Below are positions 8,789 through 18,851 of a stretch of 64,000 nucleotides of DNA, piece by piece. Location: NCBI RefSeq assembly GCF_000428725.1, contig NZ_KE386792.1, positions 54,234 through 118,233 of the forward strand, written 5' to 3'. The position numbers and the translations under genes were made by a program. Position 1 is the first letter of the stretch; the number at the start of each line of letters is the position of its first letter. The notes below the pieces were generated by a model that saw only the letters and a list, made by a program, of their open reading frames with translations, searched no databases and was not told the DNA's origin. This DNA is from Psychromonas aquimarina ATCC BAA-1526. Lineage in GTDB: Bacteria > Pseudomonadota > Gammaproteobacteria > Enterobacterales > Psychromonadaceae.

Positions 8789-10681
8789 TTAACCTTCAAC
8801 CGGGTAGGTAATTTCAGCATCAGCCATCAGCTGTGTTACTAATGCCTGGTAGGTTGCTTCTGATGTTGAACGTTCAAGGAGCTGAGTAATCTGCTCTTTT
8901 ACCTGATTATCAGCAGCTTCAGGTTCAACAATTTGAGACAGTTCGATAACTGCAAAGTCACCGCTAGCCGTTGTAACCCAGTCACGTGAAACTTGATCAG
9001 CAGCTGGTTTAGCTAGTTTAAAGAGCTTCTGCACTACCTGGTAATCGTAGCTGCGGTTATCACGACCGAATGTCAGGTTAGAGCTGAATTCAAGACCTTT
9101 AGCTGCTAAGTCATCGGCAATAGATTCCTGTGCATTTAACTTAGCCGTTAACGACTCAACAAATTCTTTTGCCTGTGCCTGTGATTTTTCATCTTTCAGC
9201 TGTGACTGGATCTGTTCAGACACTTCCGCTAACGGCTGTTTAGATGCTTCTTTATAATCACTGACACGCACGACAATCGCTTTATTATCACCAAGTTCAA
9301 TCAGTTCAGAGTTCATACCCTCTTCACGGAAGTTAAGATCAAATACCGTCTGCTGTACTGACTTGTCTGCTAATACAGCCGGAGCCTGATCAGCGGAGAA
9401 GAATTCAGTCTGCAGCACATCAGAATTAACGACACCGGCAGCTTCTTCTAAGTTGTCCGGAGACTCAAAAGCAACTTCACTTAAACGCTGCTGCAGTTCG
9501 TAATAAAGTTCACTGGTTTTATCTTTCTGCAGTGCAGCTTTAACCTGAACTTCTACATCAGCCAGCGGCAGTGTTTCACTTTCTTCAACATCTAGCAGTT
9601 TAATAATATGGTAGCCGAACTGGGACTTAACAACTTCAGACAGAGGTGCTTCTTTAGTTAATAAAAAAGCAACCTGATCAAATGCTTCATCCATCACGCC
9701 GCGTTCAAACCAGTCCAGCTCACCGCTGTTTTTAGCAGAGTAAGTATCTTCTGATTTTTCTGAAGCAAGCTGAGCGAAATCAGCACCATTGTTAATTTCA
9801 GTTAGAATAGCAGCGGCTTTCTCTTTAGCTTCTTCATTGTCACCCTGTACTAAAATATGAGCAACTTTACGACGTTCAGTACGCTGGTAATCAGACTGAT
9901 GTGTGTCGTAGTAGTTTTCGATATCCGCCTGGTTAATACTTACCTGGTCCGTTAATGCCGCACCGTCTAATAAGACGTATTCAACACGTACCTGTTCAGG
10001 GTTCTGGAAGAACTGGCTGTTATTATCGTAATAAGTCTGCACTTCCTGCTCGCTTATCTCACCGATATCTTTAAATTTATCAGCACTTACCATCAGCACT
10101 TTTGCTACACGCTTTTGTGCCTGCAGTTCATTGACCAGATCAACTTCTGCCGGCAGAACAAACTCGCTGCCCACTAACATCTGTAATAACTGGCGGCGTG
10201 CTAAATCCTGTTTTAAACCGGCACTAAAATTAGCGGGAGTATAACTTGCACGACGTAACAGAGCTAAATACTGCTCGTTGTTGAATTTGCCGTCAACCTG
10301 GAACTCAGCCATTTTACGAATTTCATTTTTAACCTGTTCATCACCAACACGTAAACCCATGTCGTTGATTGCCTGTGCAATTAAACGCTCTGAAATAAGT
10401 CCCTGGGTAGCTTGTGCTCGAACCTGCTGAGCAAAATTAGGGCTGGAAGCGATAAGGTCAAACTGTTCGCCGTACTGCTGCTGTAAACGCGCTCGTTCAT
10501 TATTATAAGCTTGTTCAACACTTGCCTGGCTGATCTCTTCACCATTAACCTTTACAGCAACAGCGGTGCTTCCGCCGCCTAAATAACTGCTTACCCCGGC
10601 TAAAGCAAAAGATAAGATGATTACTATTAATACAACTTTTGCAGCAACCCCTTGTGAGCCTTCGCGCATTTTATCTAACAT
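8789..10681 (-). CDS. ppiD: Peptidyl-prolyl cis-trans isomerase PpiD (SurA/PpiD-type chaperone)
   Basis: Inner-membrane-anchored periplasmic foldase of 630 residues (E. coli 623) that helps newly translocated proteins fold at the Sec translocon. A short cytoplasmic N-terminus (MLDKMREGSQGVAAK) precedes one membrane helix (about 15-35); a SurA-like chaperone region follows, then a parvulin domain at about 268-365 (RRKVAHILV ... FGYHIIKLLDVEE), then a C-terminal chaperone region. It is the last gene of the conserved tig-clpP-clpX-lon-hupB-ppiD order, 90 bases after hupB with a terminator-like hairpin in that gap, and ends at a strong terminator. Confidence 0.97.
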   Translation of the reverse strand: MLDKMREGSQGVAAKVVLIVIILSFALAGVSSYLGGGSTAVAVKVNGEEISQASVEQAYNNERARLQQQYGEQFDLIASSPNFAQQVRAQATQGLISERLIAQAINDMGLRVGDEQVKNEIRKMAEFQVDGKFNNEQYLALLRRASYTPANFSAGLKQDLARRQLLQMLVGSEFVLPAEVDLVNELQAQKRVAKVLMVSADKFKDIGEISEQEVQTYYDNNSQFFQNPEQVRVEYVLLDGAALTDQVSINQADIENYYDTHQSDYQRTERRKVAHILVQGDNEEAKEKAAAILTEINNGADFAQLASEKSEDTYSAKNSGELDWFERGVMDEAFDQVAFLLTKEAPLSEVVKSQFGYHIIKLLDVEESETLPLADVEVQVKAALQKDKTSELYYELQQRLSEVAFESPDNLEEAAGVVNSDVLQTEFFSADQAPAVLADKSVQQTVFDLNFREEGMNSELIELGDNKAIVVRVSDYKEASKQPLAEVSEQIQSQLKDEKSQAQAKEFVESLTAKLNAQESIADDLAAKGLEFSSNLTFGRDNRSYDYQVVQKLFKLAKPAADQVSRDWVTTASGDFAVIELSQIVEPEAADNQVKEQITQLLERSTSEATYQALVTQLMADAEITYPVEG

Positions 10682-10720
10682 AAATACTCTTCTCTGAAAA
10701 CTTATAGCAATTGATTAAAC

Positions 10721-10745
10721 AAAAAAGCGCATCATATGACGCGCT
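10721..10745 (-). terminator. Hairpin with T-run after hupB
   Basis: AGCGC and GCGCT flank a 10-base loop (which contains the palindrome ATCATATGA), followed on the minus strand by six T. It sits 27 bases past the hupB stop and 40 bases before the ppiD start, and probably ends or attenuates the hupB transcript. Confidence 0.6.
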
Positions 10746-10771
10746 CAATTCATTACTCAACAACCAAACGA

Positions 10772-11047
10772 TTAAGCGTTGATTGCGTCTTTTAATGATT
10801 TACCAGCTTTGAATGCAGGTACTTTAGCAGCGGCAATCTGGATCGGCTCGTTTGTCTGTGGATTACGACCAGTACGTGCAGCACGCTCTTTTACAGAGAA
10901 AGCACCGAAACCGATAAGAGAAACATTGTCACCTTCAACTAATGCATTTGTTACGCTGTCAATAAATGCGTCAAGTGCACGGCCGGCAGCTGCTTTAGAA
11001 ATATCAGCACTTTCAGCGATGTTGTCGATTAGTTGTCCTTTGTTCAT
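10772..11047 (-). CDS. hupB: DNA-binding protein HU-beta
   Basis: Histone-like nucleoid protein of 91 residues (E. coli HU-beta 90). It starts [19 protein letters not shown], has the DNA-wrapping arm sequence [12 protein letters not shown] with the conserved Arg-Asn-Pro tip, and ends [17 protein letters not shown]. It binds and bends DNA without sequence specificity as a homo- or heterodimer. Its place between lon and ppiD is the classical hupB position. A GGGGATATT stretch precedes the ATG. Confidence 0.97.
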   Translation of the reverse strand: MNKGQLIDNIAESADISKAAAGRALDAFIDSVTNALVEGDNVSLIGFGAFSVKERAARTGRNPQTNEPIQIAAAKVPAFKAGKSLKDAINA

Positions 11048-11204
11048 TTTAATATCCCCATATAATAATTATTGTGTTCACCTTTAACCAGGTGTTAAAC
11101 ACGAGTTGAAATGTAGTGGCGTTAGGCTACGTTGCTATTTAAACTGGTGCAAGTAAATTCATAAAAAACTCTGCAACTAGCCCATATTTTATGCGGTTTA
11201 TCAC

Positions 11205-13562
11205 CTATTTTGGTGCTTTCTCCAGAGAAAACCCTTTCAGACTGTCCTGCAGGGCAATTTCTAACACTTCATCAATCCAGCGAACCGGTTTAATTTCCAG
11301 CTGATCTTTAATATTCTCAGGGATATCTTCCAGGTCACGCGTGTTCTCAAAAGGAATTAAAACAGTTTTTATTCCGCCGCGGCGGGCCGCTAATAACTTC
11401 TCTTTTAAGCCGCCGATCGGCAGTACTTCACCACGTAAAGTGATTTCCCCGGTCATAGCAACATCAGCACGAACAGGAATACCTGTCAGGCTTGAAATCA
11501 GCACGGTACACATTGCCGCACCGGCACTTGGACCGTCTTTTGGTGTTGCGCCTTCCGGTACATGTACATGAATATCGCGTTTTTCATGGAAATCCGCATT
11601 AATACGCCATTGCTCTGATTTGGCACGTACAACCGTCATTGCCGCCTGGATTGATTCTTTCATCACATCACCAAGCGAACCGGTATAAGTTAACTTGCCT
11701 TTACCCGGTACTGAGGTTGCTTCGATAGTCAGCAGATCACCGCCGACTTCAGTCCAGGCCAGCCCCGTTACCTGACCAACCTGATTGCTTGAATCCGCTT
11801 TACCGAAGTCAAAGCGGCGCACACCCAGATAATCTTTTAAGTTATCAATAGTGACGTTAACTTTTTTAAGTTTCTTATCCAGTAAAATCTCTTTTACCAC
11901 TTTACGGCAGATTTTAGAGATTTCCCGCTCTAGAGCACGTACACCGGCTTCACGCGTGTAATAACGCACGATACCGATAATCGCACTGTCATCAATGCTT
12001 ATTTCAGTGTCTTTCAGACCGTTACGCTTAACCTGTTTACTGGTTAAATGCTCCTTGGCGATATTCATTTTTTCATCTTCGGTATAACCCGATAAACGGA
12101 TCACTTCCATACGGTCAAGTAACGGACCAGGAATATTCATTGAATTTGAAGTCGCAACAAACATCACATCAGAGAGATCGTAATCCACTTCTAAATAATG
12201 ATCATTAAAGGTATTGTTTTGTTCCGGATCTAATACTTCAAGCAGTGCTGAAGCCGGATCACCACGCATATCCGATGCCATCTTATCGATTTCATCCAGT
12301 AAAAACAGCGGGTTTTTAACCCCTACTTTAGTCATTTTCTGGATAATTTTACCCGGCAGTGAACCGATATAAGTACGGCGGTGACCGCGTATTTCAGCTT
12401 CATCACGTACGCCGCCCAGTGCCATACGTACATACTTACGACCGGTTGAGCGTGCAATAGACTGCCCTAACGAGGTTTTACCTACACCTGGAGGCCCCAC
12501 TAAACATAAAATCGGCCCTTTGAGTTTGTTAATACGCGTCTGCACCGCGAGGTATTCTAAAATACGCTCTTTAACTTTTTCTAAACCATAGTGGTCGGCA
12601 TCTAACACTTCCTGCGCTTTAGCAATGTTCTTTTTAACCGGAGAACGTTTTTTCCAGGGCACATTCACTAAGCTCTCAATGTAAGTGCGGATAACACTTG
12701 CTTCCGAGGACATTGGCGACATCATTTTTAATTTTTTAAGCTCAGATACCGCTTTGTCACGCGCTTCTTCAGACATGCCTGCCTGTTCGATTTTTTCAGC
12801 AAGCTGATCATGATCATTAGGGCCGTCTTCAGAGTCACCTAACTCTTTCTGAATCGCTTTCATCTGCTCGTTAAGGTAATACTCACGCTGACTGCGTTCC
12901 ATCTGTTTTTTAACGCGCGAACGGATACGTTTTTCAACTTTTAGAATATCTTCTTCGCTTTCCATCATCGCCATCAGATATTCAAAACGTTCGGTAATTG
13001 AAGTTAACTCCAATGCAGTCTGCTTATCTTCCAGGTTCAGCGGCATATGCGCGGCTATGGTATCGGCTAGACGCTCTGCTTCATCTATACCGTTAACCGA
13101 TGCCAGCACCTCAGGCGGGATCTTTTTATTCAGTTTGATATAGGATTCAAACTGCCCCATCACGCTGCGCAGTAAAGCTTCTTCTTCCTGTGCATCAATC
13201 GCTTCACTTTCCAGCAGTTCAACTTCAGCAAAAAAGTAATCATCATTGTCGATATTATTGATCAGCTGTGCACGCTGCACACCTTCAACTAATACTTTAA
13301 CGGTACCGTCTGGCAGCTTCAGCAGCTGCAGAATATTTGCCACAGTACCTATGGTGTACAGATCTTCCAGTTTAGGATCATCTAATGAAGCCTCTGTCTG
13401 CGCGACTAATAATACTTTTTTTCCCTGCTCCATGGCAGCTTCTAAACAGCTGATAGATTTCTTTCTACCAACAAACAGTGGAATAACCATATGCGGATAT
13501 ACCACTACATCGCGTAAGGGTAACACTGGCAGTGTCAACTGCAGGTCTGATTCAGTTTTCAT
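11205..13562 (-). CDS. lon: ATP-dependent protease Lon
   Basis: Cytoplasmic ATP-dependent serine protease, 785 residues from the ATG at 13562 (E. coli 784). The start is chosen because LPVLPLRDVVVYPHMVIPLF then sits at the usual distance from the N-terminus and a GGGGA site precedes it; the frame stays open 17 codons further upstream. Domains: LAN substrate-recognition domain, AAA+ domain with Walker A GPPGVGKTS and Walker B FLLDEIDKM, and the protease domain with the Ser-Lys dyad (PKDGPSAGAAM and GGLKEKLLAARRGG). It degrades damaged and short-lived regulatory proteins. A heat-shock-type promoter lies upstream, at 13638-13665. Confidence 0.97.
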   Translation of the reverse strand: MKTESDLQLTLPVLPLRDVVVYPHMVIPLFVGRKKSISCLEAAMEQGKKVLLVAQTEASLDDPKLEDLYTIGTVANILQLLKLPDGTVKVLVEGVQRAQLINNIDNDDYFFAEVELLESEAIDAQEEEALLRSVMGQFESYIKLNKKIPPEVLASVNGIDEAERLADTIAAHMPLNLEDKQTALELTSITERFEYLMAMMESEEDILKVEKRIRSRVKKQMERSQREYYLNEQMKAIQKELGDSEDGPNDHDQLAEKIEQAGMSEEARDKAVSELKKLKMMSPMSSEASVIRTYIESLVNVPWKKRSPVKKNIAKAQEVLDADHYGLEKVKERILEYLAVQTRINKLKGPILCLVGPPGVGKTSLGQSIARSTGRKYVRMALGGVRDEAEIRGHRRTYIGSLPGKIIQKMTKVGVKNPLFLLDEIDKMASDMRGDPASALLEVLDPEQNNTFNDHYLEVDYDLSDVMFVATSNSMNIPGPLLDRMEVIRLSGYTEDEKMNIAKEHLTSKQVKRNGLKDTEISIDDSAIIGIVRYYTREAGVRALEREISKICRKVVKEILLDKKLKKVNVTIDNLKDYLGVRRFDFGKADSSNQVGQVTGLAWTEVGGDLLTIEATSVPGKGKLTYTGSLGDVMKESIQAAMTVVRAKSEQWRINADFHEKRDIHVHVPEGATPKDGPSAGAAMCTVLISSLTGIPVRADVAMTGEITLRGEVLPIGGLKEKLLAARRGGIKTVLIPFENTRDLEDIPENIKDQLEIKPVRWIDEVLEIALQDSLKGFSLEKAPK

Positions 13563-13637
13563 AATATCCCCAGAAAAATATTCGTCTGCTTTATAAGATT
13601 TTAAAACAAACAAACTTTATAAAATCGTAGGGATTAA

Positions 13638-13665
13638 TACTGGGGATTATGTGAAATTTTTCAAG
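13638..13665 (-). promoter_or_regulatory. Sigma-32-like heat-shock promoter of lon
   Basis: Reading the minus strand, CTTGAA (13660-13665), a 14-base spacer, and CCCCAGTA (13638-13645) match the RpoH consensus CTTGAAA-N13-15-CCCCATNT in 6 of 6 and 6 of 8 positions. It lies about 75 bases before the lon start, just after the clpX terminator, and lon is a classical sigma-32 gene. Confidence 0.65.
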
Positions 13666-13675
13666 GCCGTAAATG

Positions 13676-13704
13676 AAAAAAGGGAGCATAAAGCTCCCTT
13701 TCTT
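13676..13704 (-). terminator. Terminator after clpX
   Basis: GGGAGC and GCTCCC flank the loop ATAAA, extended by A/T pairs (six A opposite TTTCTT). It lies 22 bases past the clpX stop and separates clpPX from lon. Confidence 0.85.
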
Positions 13705-13725
13705 AACAATTAAATGTTTAACTGC

Positions 13726-15021
13726 TTATTTATCAGACGATACCAGCTTAGCCTGCTCTTCTGAATAGATCATTATCGGCTTTGATTCACCTTTAATAAC
13801 ATTTTCATCAACCACAACTTTAGTCACATTTTCAACTGACGGTAAGTCGTACATTGTATCCAGCAGTACTGATTCAACAATTGAGCGTAAACCACGTGCA
13901 CCGGTTTTACGGCTCATCGCTTTTTTCGCCATAGCGATCAGTGCTTCTTCTCTAAACTCAAGCTCTACATTTTCTAAACCAAATAATGCAGCATACTGTT
14001 TAGTAATTGCATTTTTAGGAGCCGTTAGAATTTCAACTAATGCGGCTTCATCTAATTCAGTTAATGTTGCCAGCACAGGTAAACGCCCGATAAACTCAGG
14101 AATTAAACCATATTTAGTCAGATCCTGCGGTTCAACTTTTTTGAATGTTTCACTCAAAGAGTCTTTTGAATCACTGTCACGTACCGTTGCACCAAAACCA
14201 ATACCGGCACCGGTATCTACACGCTGCTCAATAATGCTGTCTAAACCGGAGAATGCTCCACCACAGATAAACAGGATTTTAGAAGTATCAACCTGGATAA
14301 ACTCCTGGTTAGGATGTTTACGCCCGCCCTGCGGCGGAATCGAAGCAACCGTACCTTCAATCAGTTTAAGCAGCGCCTGCTGAACACCTTCTCCCGATAC
14401 ATCACGAGTAATAGACGGGTTCTCTGATTTACGGGTAATCTTATCGATTTCGTCAATATAGATAATACCGCGCTGCGCTTTCTCAGGATCGTAATCACAT
14501 TTCTGGAGCAGTTTCTGAATGATGTTTTCTACATCTTCACCAACATAACCGGCTTCAGTTAATGTTGTTGCATCAGCCATAGTAAACGGCACATCTAATA
14601 AACGCGCCATAGTTTCAGCCAGTAATGTTTTACCGCTTCCCGTTGGACCGATTAACAGAATATTACTTTTACTCAGCTCAACACCGTCAGCAACATCACC
14701 ATGTTTTAAACGTTTGTAGTGGTTGTATACGGCAACAGCTAATACTTTTTTAGCCGTATCCTGACCAATCACATAATCATCTAAATTGGCACGAATTTCA
14801 TGCGGTGTCGGTAATTTTTTACTTTTATTGTCCGATTCAGCAGCACTTGTTATTTCAGCAATCTCTTCTTTGATAATATCATCACAAAGATCAACACATT
14901 CATTACAAATATAAACAGAAGGGCCGGCAATCAGTTTTTTAACTTCATGCTGACTCTTACCACAAAAAGAACAATAAAGAAGGCTGTTGTTATCACCTTT
15001 ATCGCCATGTTTATCTGTCAT
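13726..15021 (-). CDS. clpX: ATP-dependent Clp protease ATP-binding subunit ClpX
   Basis: AAA+ unfoldase that recognises tagged substrates and feeds them to ClpP; 431 residues (E. coli 424). The N-terminal zinc domain has four cysteines (C17, C20, C39, C42). The AAA+ module has Walker A GPTGSGKT (125-132), Walker [11 protein letters not shown], and the ClpP-contacting IGF-type loop in [10 protein letters not shown]. It starts 15 bases after the clpP stop and is clearly in the same operon; a terminator follows. Confidence 0.97.
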   Translation of the reverse strand: MTDKHGDKGDNNSLLYCSFCGKSQHEVKKLIAGPSVYICNECVDLCDDIIKEEIAEITSAAESDNKSKKLPTPHEIRANLDDYVIGQDTAKKVLAVAVYNHYKRLKHGDVADGVELSKSNILLIGPTGSGKTLLAETMARLLDVPFTMADATTLTEAGYVGEDVENIIQKLLQKCDYDPEKAQRGIIYIDEIDKITRKSENPSITRDVSGEGVQQALLKLIEGTVASIPPQGGRKHPNQEFIQVDTSKILFICGGAFSGLDSIIEQRVDTGAGIGFGATVRDSDSKDSLSETFKKVEPQDLTKYGLIPEFIGRLPVLATLTELDEAALVEILTAPKNAITKQYAALFGLENVELEFREEALIAMAKKAMSRKTGARGLRSIVESVLLDTMYDLPSVENVTKVVVDENVIKGESKPIMIYSEEQAKLVSSDK

Positions 15022-15036
15022 TTGGTACCCTTTTAA

Positions 15037-15660
15037 TTATTTTCTCTGCGTCAGCACTGAATCAACAATGCCGTATTCAACCGCTTCATCTGCGCGCATA
15101 AAGTTATCGCGATCGGTATCCTGCGCAATGATTTCAATATCTTTACCAGTATGAAATGCCAGTAACTCATTCATACGGCGTTTAGTCGCCAGAATCTCTT
15201 TAGCATGAATCTCGAAATCTGACGCTTGTCCCTGGAATCCGCCTAACGGCTGATGAATCATAACTTTAGCATTCGGCAGACAATGACGCTTGCCTTCCGC
15301 GCCGCTTGCCAGAAGGAATGCGCCCATGCTGGCAGCCATACCCATACATACTGTGCTTACATCCGGTTTAATAAACTGCATAGTATCGTAAATCGCCATA
15401 CCAGCACTAATTGAACCGCCTGGAGAATTGATATAGATGTAAATATCTTTTTCCGGGCTTTCAGACTCTAAAAACAGAAGCTGTGCGGCAATAACGTTCG
15501 CCATATGATCTTCAACCGGGCCTGTTAAAAAGATAACACGCTCTTTTAATAAACGAGAATAAATATCATAAGAACGCTCACCTTTTGCTGTTTGTTCCAC
15601 AACCATAGGAATAAGCGCGTTACTAATTGGATCGGTGTTTCCAGCAAATGGATTTGACAT
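15037..15660 (-). CDS. clpP: ATP-dependent Clp protease proteolytic subunit ClpP
   Basis: Tetradecameric serine peptidase partner of ClpX, 207 residues, identical in length to the E. coli precursor. The catalytic triad is visible at S111 (GMAASMGAF), H136 (MIHQPLGG) and D185 (DTDRDNF). The N-terminus ([20 protein letters not shown]) contains the usual short propeptide. The gene is first in clpPX; a TATAAT hexamer on the minus strand at 15703-15708 is a candidate -10 box, though I find no convincing -35. Confidence 0.97.
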   Translation of the reverse strand: MSNPFAGNTDPISNALIPMVVEQTAKGERSYDIYSRLLKERVIFLTGPVEDHMANVIAAQLLFLESESPEKDIYIYINSPGGSISAGMAIYDTMQFIKPDVSTVCMGMAASMGAFLLASGAEGKRHCLPNAKVMIHQPLGGFQGQASDFEIHAKEILATKRRMNELLAFHTGKDIEIIAQDTDRDNFMRADEAVEYGIVDSVLTQRK

Positions 15661-15744
15661 GTTCTTTCCTAGTATATGTATATAAGTTTTAAATTAGTCG
15701 GCATTATACCCGAAAACTTTAATATGCAGGGCAGCCTGGGTATA

Positions 15745-15780
15745 TAAATAAAAATGGCCCGAGTGAAGTCACCCGAGCCA
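15745..15780 (-). terminator. Terminator between tig and clpP
   Basis: A 12-bp stem with two G-T wobbles (15755-15766 with 15769-15780) is followed on the minus strand by TTTTTATTTATA. It lies 40 bases beyond the tig stop and makes tig and clpPX at least partly separate transcripts. Confidence 0.75.
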
Positions 15781-15820
15781 TTGAAATGCCTAACTAGTTG
15801 TATTAATAGTAATTAAACTA

Positions 15821-17128
15821 TTAAGCAACCGTTTTGTTCATAACTTCATCGAACGATTTGTTCACTTCGGTTACTTTAGCTTTTTCAATGATAAAATCAA
15901 CAGCTTGCTCTTCTAATGCTACATTTTCCATGTTCTGCATCATTTCTTTGTTGTTTTTGTAGTACTCAATTACTTCAGTCGGGTTTTCGTAAGCAGATGC
16001 AGCAGACTCGATAAGAGCAGTTACTTTATCCTGGTCAACTTTTAATTCGTTAACTTTGATTACTTCACCTAGTAACAGACCTACTTTAACACGTTTTTCA
16101 GCTTGTTCTGTGAACAGTTCAGCTGGAAGTTCAGGAAGGTTGTTAGGATCCATCTGCTTGCCGTAACGCTCCATTGCCTGTTTACGTAAAACATCAACTT
16201 CACCAGAAACAAGTGCTTTAGGCACTTCAATTTCGTTACCTTCAACTAACGCAGTTAATACTTTGTCTTTTGCAGTGTTTTTAAGTACCTGCTCAAGTTC
16301 ACGAACCATGTTTTGTTTAACATCAGTTTTCAGAGTTTCTAGTTCACCGCTTTCCACACCGAATTTTTGTACAAATTCAGGAGTGATTTCAGGAAGAATC
16401 TGCTCTTCAACTTTGTTTAAAGTAATAGCAAACTGAGCTGCTTTACCTTTAAGCTGTTCTGCATGGTACTCTTCAGGGAAAGTTACGTCGATAGTAAACT
16501 CTTCACCCGCTTTTTTACCTACGATGCCAGATTCAAAACCAGGAATCATACGGTTGCTGCCTAGTACGATCTGGAATGCTTCAGCTTTACCGCCTTCAAA
16601 CAGTTCACCGTCGATTGAACCTTCGAAATCAAGTGTTACCTGATCATCGTTGGCAGCTTCACGTTCAACACTGTTCCATTCAGCATGCTGCTTACGCAGT
16701 GTTTCGATCATTTTGTCAAGATCTGCTTCAGTTACTTCAGCAGACTCTTTTTCAACTGCTAACTCTTCAAGAGCGGCTAGTTTAACTTCAGGGTAAACTT
16801 CAAACGTTGCAGTGAATACAAAGTCATCACCTTTTTTACGCTCTTTTGGTGTTACCTGCGGGCCGCCGGCAGGGTTTAATTTCTCAGCCATTACAGCTTC
16901 GAAGAAGTTACGCTGCATAAGTTCACCGGCAACTTCCTGCTCTACAGCAGCGCCAAAACGTTTAGTAATTACAGATGCAGGAACTTTACCTGGACGGAAA
17001 CCGTCAACACGCTGAGTTTTTGCTAGATGACGGATACGACCGTCAAACTCTTTATCAAATAAGTCTCCAGCAACAGTGATTGTTAATGTGCGTTCTAGAC
17101 CTTGTGTAGATTCAACAGAAACTTGCAT
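15821..17128 (-). CDS. tig: Trigger factor
   Basis: Ribosome-associated chaperone and prolyl isomerase, 435 residues (E. coli 432). Domain order: N-terminal ribosome-binding domain with the signature around [14 protein letters not shown] (GFRxGxxP motif), FKBP-type isomerase domain at about 150-245 ([20 protein letters not shown] ... [16 protein letters not shown]), and the alpha-helical C-terminal chaperone domain. It heads the conserved tig-clpPX-lon-hupB-ppiD order. Confidence 0.97.
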   Translation of the reverse strand: MQVSVESTQGLERTLTITVAGDLFDKEFDGRIRHLAKTQRVDGFRPGKVPASVITKRFGAAVEQEVAGELMQRNFFEAVMAEKLNPAGGPQVTPKERKKGDDFVFTATFEVYPEVKLAALEELAVEKESAEVTEADLDKMIETLRKQHAEWNSVEREAANDDQVTLDFEGSIDGELFEGGKAEAFQIVLGSNRMIPGFESGIVGKKAGEEFTIDVTFPEEYHAEQLKGKAAQFAITLNKVEEQILPEITPEFVQKFGVESGELETLKTDVKQNMVRELEQVLKNTAKDKVLTALVEGNEIEVPKALVSGEVDVLRKQAMERYGKQMDPNNLPELPAELFTEQAEKRVKVGLLLGEVIKVNELKVDQDKVTALIESAASAYENPTEVIEYYKNNKEMMQNMENVALEEQAVDFIIEKAKVTEVNKSFDEVMNKTVA

Positions 17129-17596
17129 TTTATTTCCTTTATCTTGTACGTTAAAAATTTAAATTAGCTAATTAAGAACACCATTTACGGCATTATTAAC
17201 TTCTAAGGTGTATTAGCTTTAATAAGCCAGATAAAAAAATAACACCTCAGAGAAATTCTTGAGTTTAATTTCTATGGTGAAATTTAAGACGCGCCATTAT
17301 AGACACTGTTTTATCGATAGTCGAGTTTTACAAATCAGCAAATTTTACGTATCAAGCACAGTTTTGACAAATATTTTCCTGCTGCAGACAGCTTCTCGGG
17401 TTTATCGCTGTTTATACTAAGGTGTTTATATTGATAGAAAGAGCCTTAAAATGATCTGAAAAAGTCAACTCCCGCCTGCCCTTTTCCACTTCATTACCCT
17501 TTTAATCCACTTTATCGTAAAGCAGTTGCCTGCCCGGAAGTCTTTTACCTACACTCTTCTCATCAACATAACAGTAGATATTAAAAGGACCTTAAA
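17129..17596. other. Divergent intergenic region, tig / export cluster
   Basis: This 468-bp stretch holds the tig promoter candidate described separately and must hold the promoter of the plus-strand export cluster. A TTGACA occurs on the plus strand near 17372 but no good -10 lies at the proper distance. An AAAAGGACC ribosome binding site precedes the first cluster gene. No open frame of interest and no repeat was seen. Confidence 0.6.
17296..17324 (-). promoter_or_regulatory. Sigma-70-type promoter candidate for tig
   Basis: On the minus strand, TCGACT (17319-17324; 4 of 6 to TTGACA), a 17-base spacer, and a perfect TATAAT (17296-17301) lie about 165 bases before the tig start codon. Confidence 0.5.
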
Positions 17597-18121
17597 ATGA
17601 AAACAACAATGCTTAAAACCCTGCTTTCAGCTGTGACACTTTCACTATTAATCAGCACAGCGAGTTCTGCAGCCTCCGGTCAACAAACCTGGTCAGCACT
17701 GATGGAGCAGTACACACAAACCCAGAATGAACAGTTTAATGCACAGGATAATGTCGACAGCTTCGAAGCTTATCTGGCAGAGCATCCGGATCACGCTTTA
17801 GCTGAGCTGTACACCGCCAGCAGTTACTGCTTTATCGGTCGGGATGCCTGGATGCCCTGGAACAAGTTAGATGCGGCTAATATCTGCATCGACAGAATGG
17901 AAGCTGCTTTAACGAATGTACAGCAGCAGTACCCGGTTAACAGCGAAGAACGTTTACGCAGTTATTTAACCTTTGGATTAACCAGCGCCGCCCTGCCGGA
18001 CCGTTTTCAGATGCGCCAGGCCAGCCGGGACACATTAAGCAAAGCGAAAAATCATCCTGCATTCAACCACCTTCCCGAAAACCTGCAGTTACAAGTATTT
18101 ACCGTTTTAGCAGACAAATAG
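17597..18121 (+). CDS. Secreted hypothetical protein heading an ABC export cluster
   Basis: Protein of 174 residues with a clear Sec signal peptide (MKTTMLKTLLSAVTLSLLIS, cleavage expected after about residue 25, before SGQQTW). The mature part is alpha-helical in character and looks TPR-like (HPDHALAELYTASSYCFIG; SEERLRSYLTFGLTSAA), but no repeat signature is certain. I do not recognise the family. It is 40 bases before a LolD-like ATPase gene on the same strand and is probably the periplasmic component, accessory factor or substrate of that system. Confidence 0.75.
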   Translation: MKTTMLKTLLSAVTLSLLISTASSAASGQQTWSALMEQYTQTQNEQFNAQDNVDSFEAYLAEHPDHALAELYTASSYCFIGRDAWMPWNKLDAANICIDRMEAALTNVQQQYPVNSEERLRSYLTFGLTSAALPDRFQMRQASRDTLSKAKNHPAFNHLPENLQLQVFTVLADK

Positions 18122-18161
18122 TAAGCGCTATATTTATTGAATAATAGATAAGGAAGAATAT

Positions 18162-18851
18162 ATGCAGGCCGTTATCAATGTTAAACAGATCGGCAGACAG
18201 TTTCTGCAGGGCACGCAGACAATCAACGCATTAACTGCGGTCAGCTTAACTATCTGCAAAGGTGAGTTTGTCGCCATTAATGGTTATTCCGGCAGCGGTA
18301 AAAGCACTCTGCTCAATATTATCGGCACACTGGATAAACCCGGCAGCGGTGAACTTGAACTGTTCGGCGCCCCGGTTGATTTTAATGATGACCGTTCATT
18401 ACAACAGTTTCGTGCACAGAAAATGGGCTTTATATTTCAAAACTTTAATCTAAACCCGGTGTTAACTGCATTAGAAAATGTACAGATGCCGCTGCTGCTG
18501 ACCGATCTCAACAGCAGACAACGGCGCGAAAAAAGTACAGCAGTACTGACTAAAGTCGGACTTGCAGAGCGGATTAACCACAAACCCGGCCAGCTCTCCG
18601 GCGGTCAGCAGCAGCGGGTTGCAGTCGCGCGGGCATTAGTTTCCGATCCGCTCCTTCTTTTAGCCGACGAACCAACGGCAAACCTTGACAGTGAATCAAC
18701 CGAGCAGCTGATGCTGGTGCTTAAGGAGATGAATGAACAGTCGGGACTAACCGTCCTGTTTTCCTCCCACGACGAGCGTCTGTTAAAACATATCAACCGC
18801 ACCATTACCTTAAATGACGGCATGCTAATAACTCCAGGGAGTCAGCTATGA
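18162..18851 (+). CDS. ABC transporter ATP-binding protein, LolD/MacB-type
   Basis: Cytoplasmic ATPase of 229 residues with Walker A GYSGSGKST (41-49), Q-loop (GFIFQNFNL), signature LSGGQQQRVAVARAL, Walker B LLLADEPTANLD and H-loop SSHD. This is the LolD/MacB/FtsE branch (type VII mechanotransmission transporters), which pairs with FtsX-fold permeases and moves lipoproteins, peptides or other molecules out of the periplasmic face of the membrane instead of pumping them across it. Its stop overlaps the next gene's start as ATGA, so ATPase and permease are translationally coupled. Confidence 0.93.
   Translation: MQAVINVKQIGRQFLQGTQTINALTAVSLTICKGEFVAINGYSGSGKSTLLNIIGTLDKPGSGELELFGAPVDFNDDRSLQQFRAQKMGFIFQNFNLNPVLTALENVQMPLLLTDLNSRQRREKSTAVLTKVGLAERINHKPGQLSGGQQQRVAVARALVSDPLLLLADEPTANLDSESTEQLMLVLKEMNEQSGLTVLFSSHDERLLKHINRTITLNDGMLITPGSQL

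Noticed and set aside
13563-13613. Longer N-terminus for Lon
   Set aside because: The extra 17 codons have no ribosome site and the start at 13562 gives the family length of about 784.
17129-17596. Non-coding RNA gene upstream of tig
   Set aside because: No terminator hairpin or recognisable RNA structure was found, only the tig promoter candidate.
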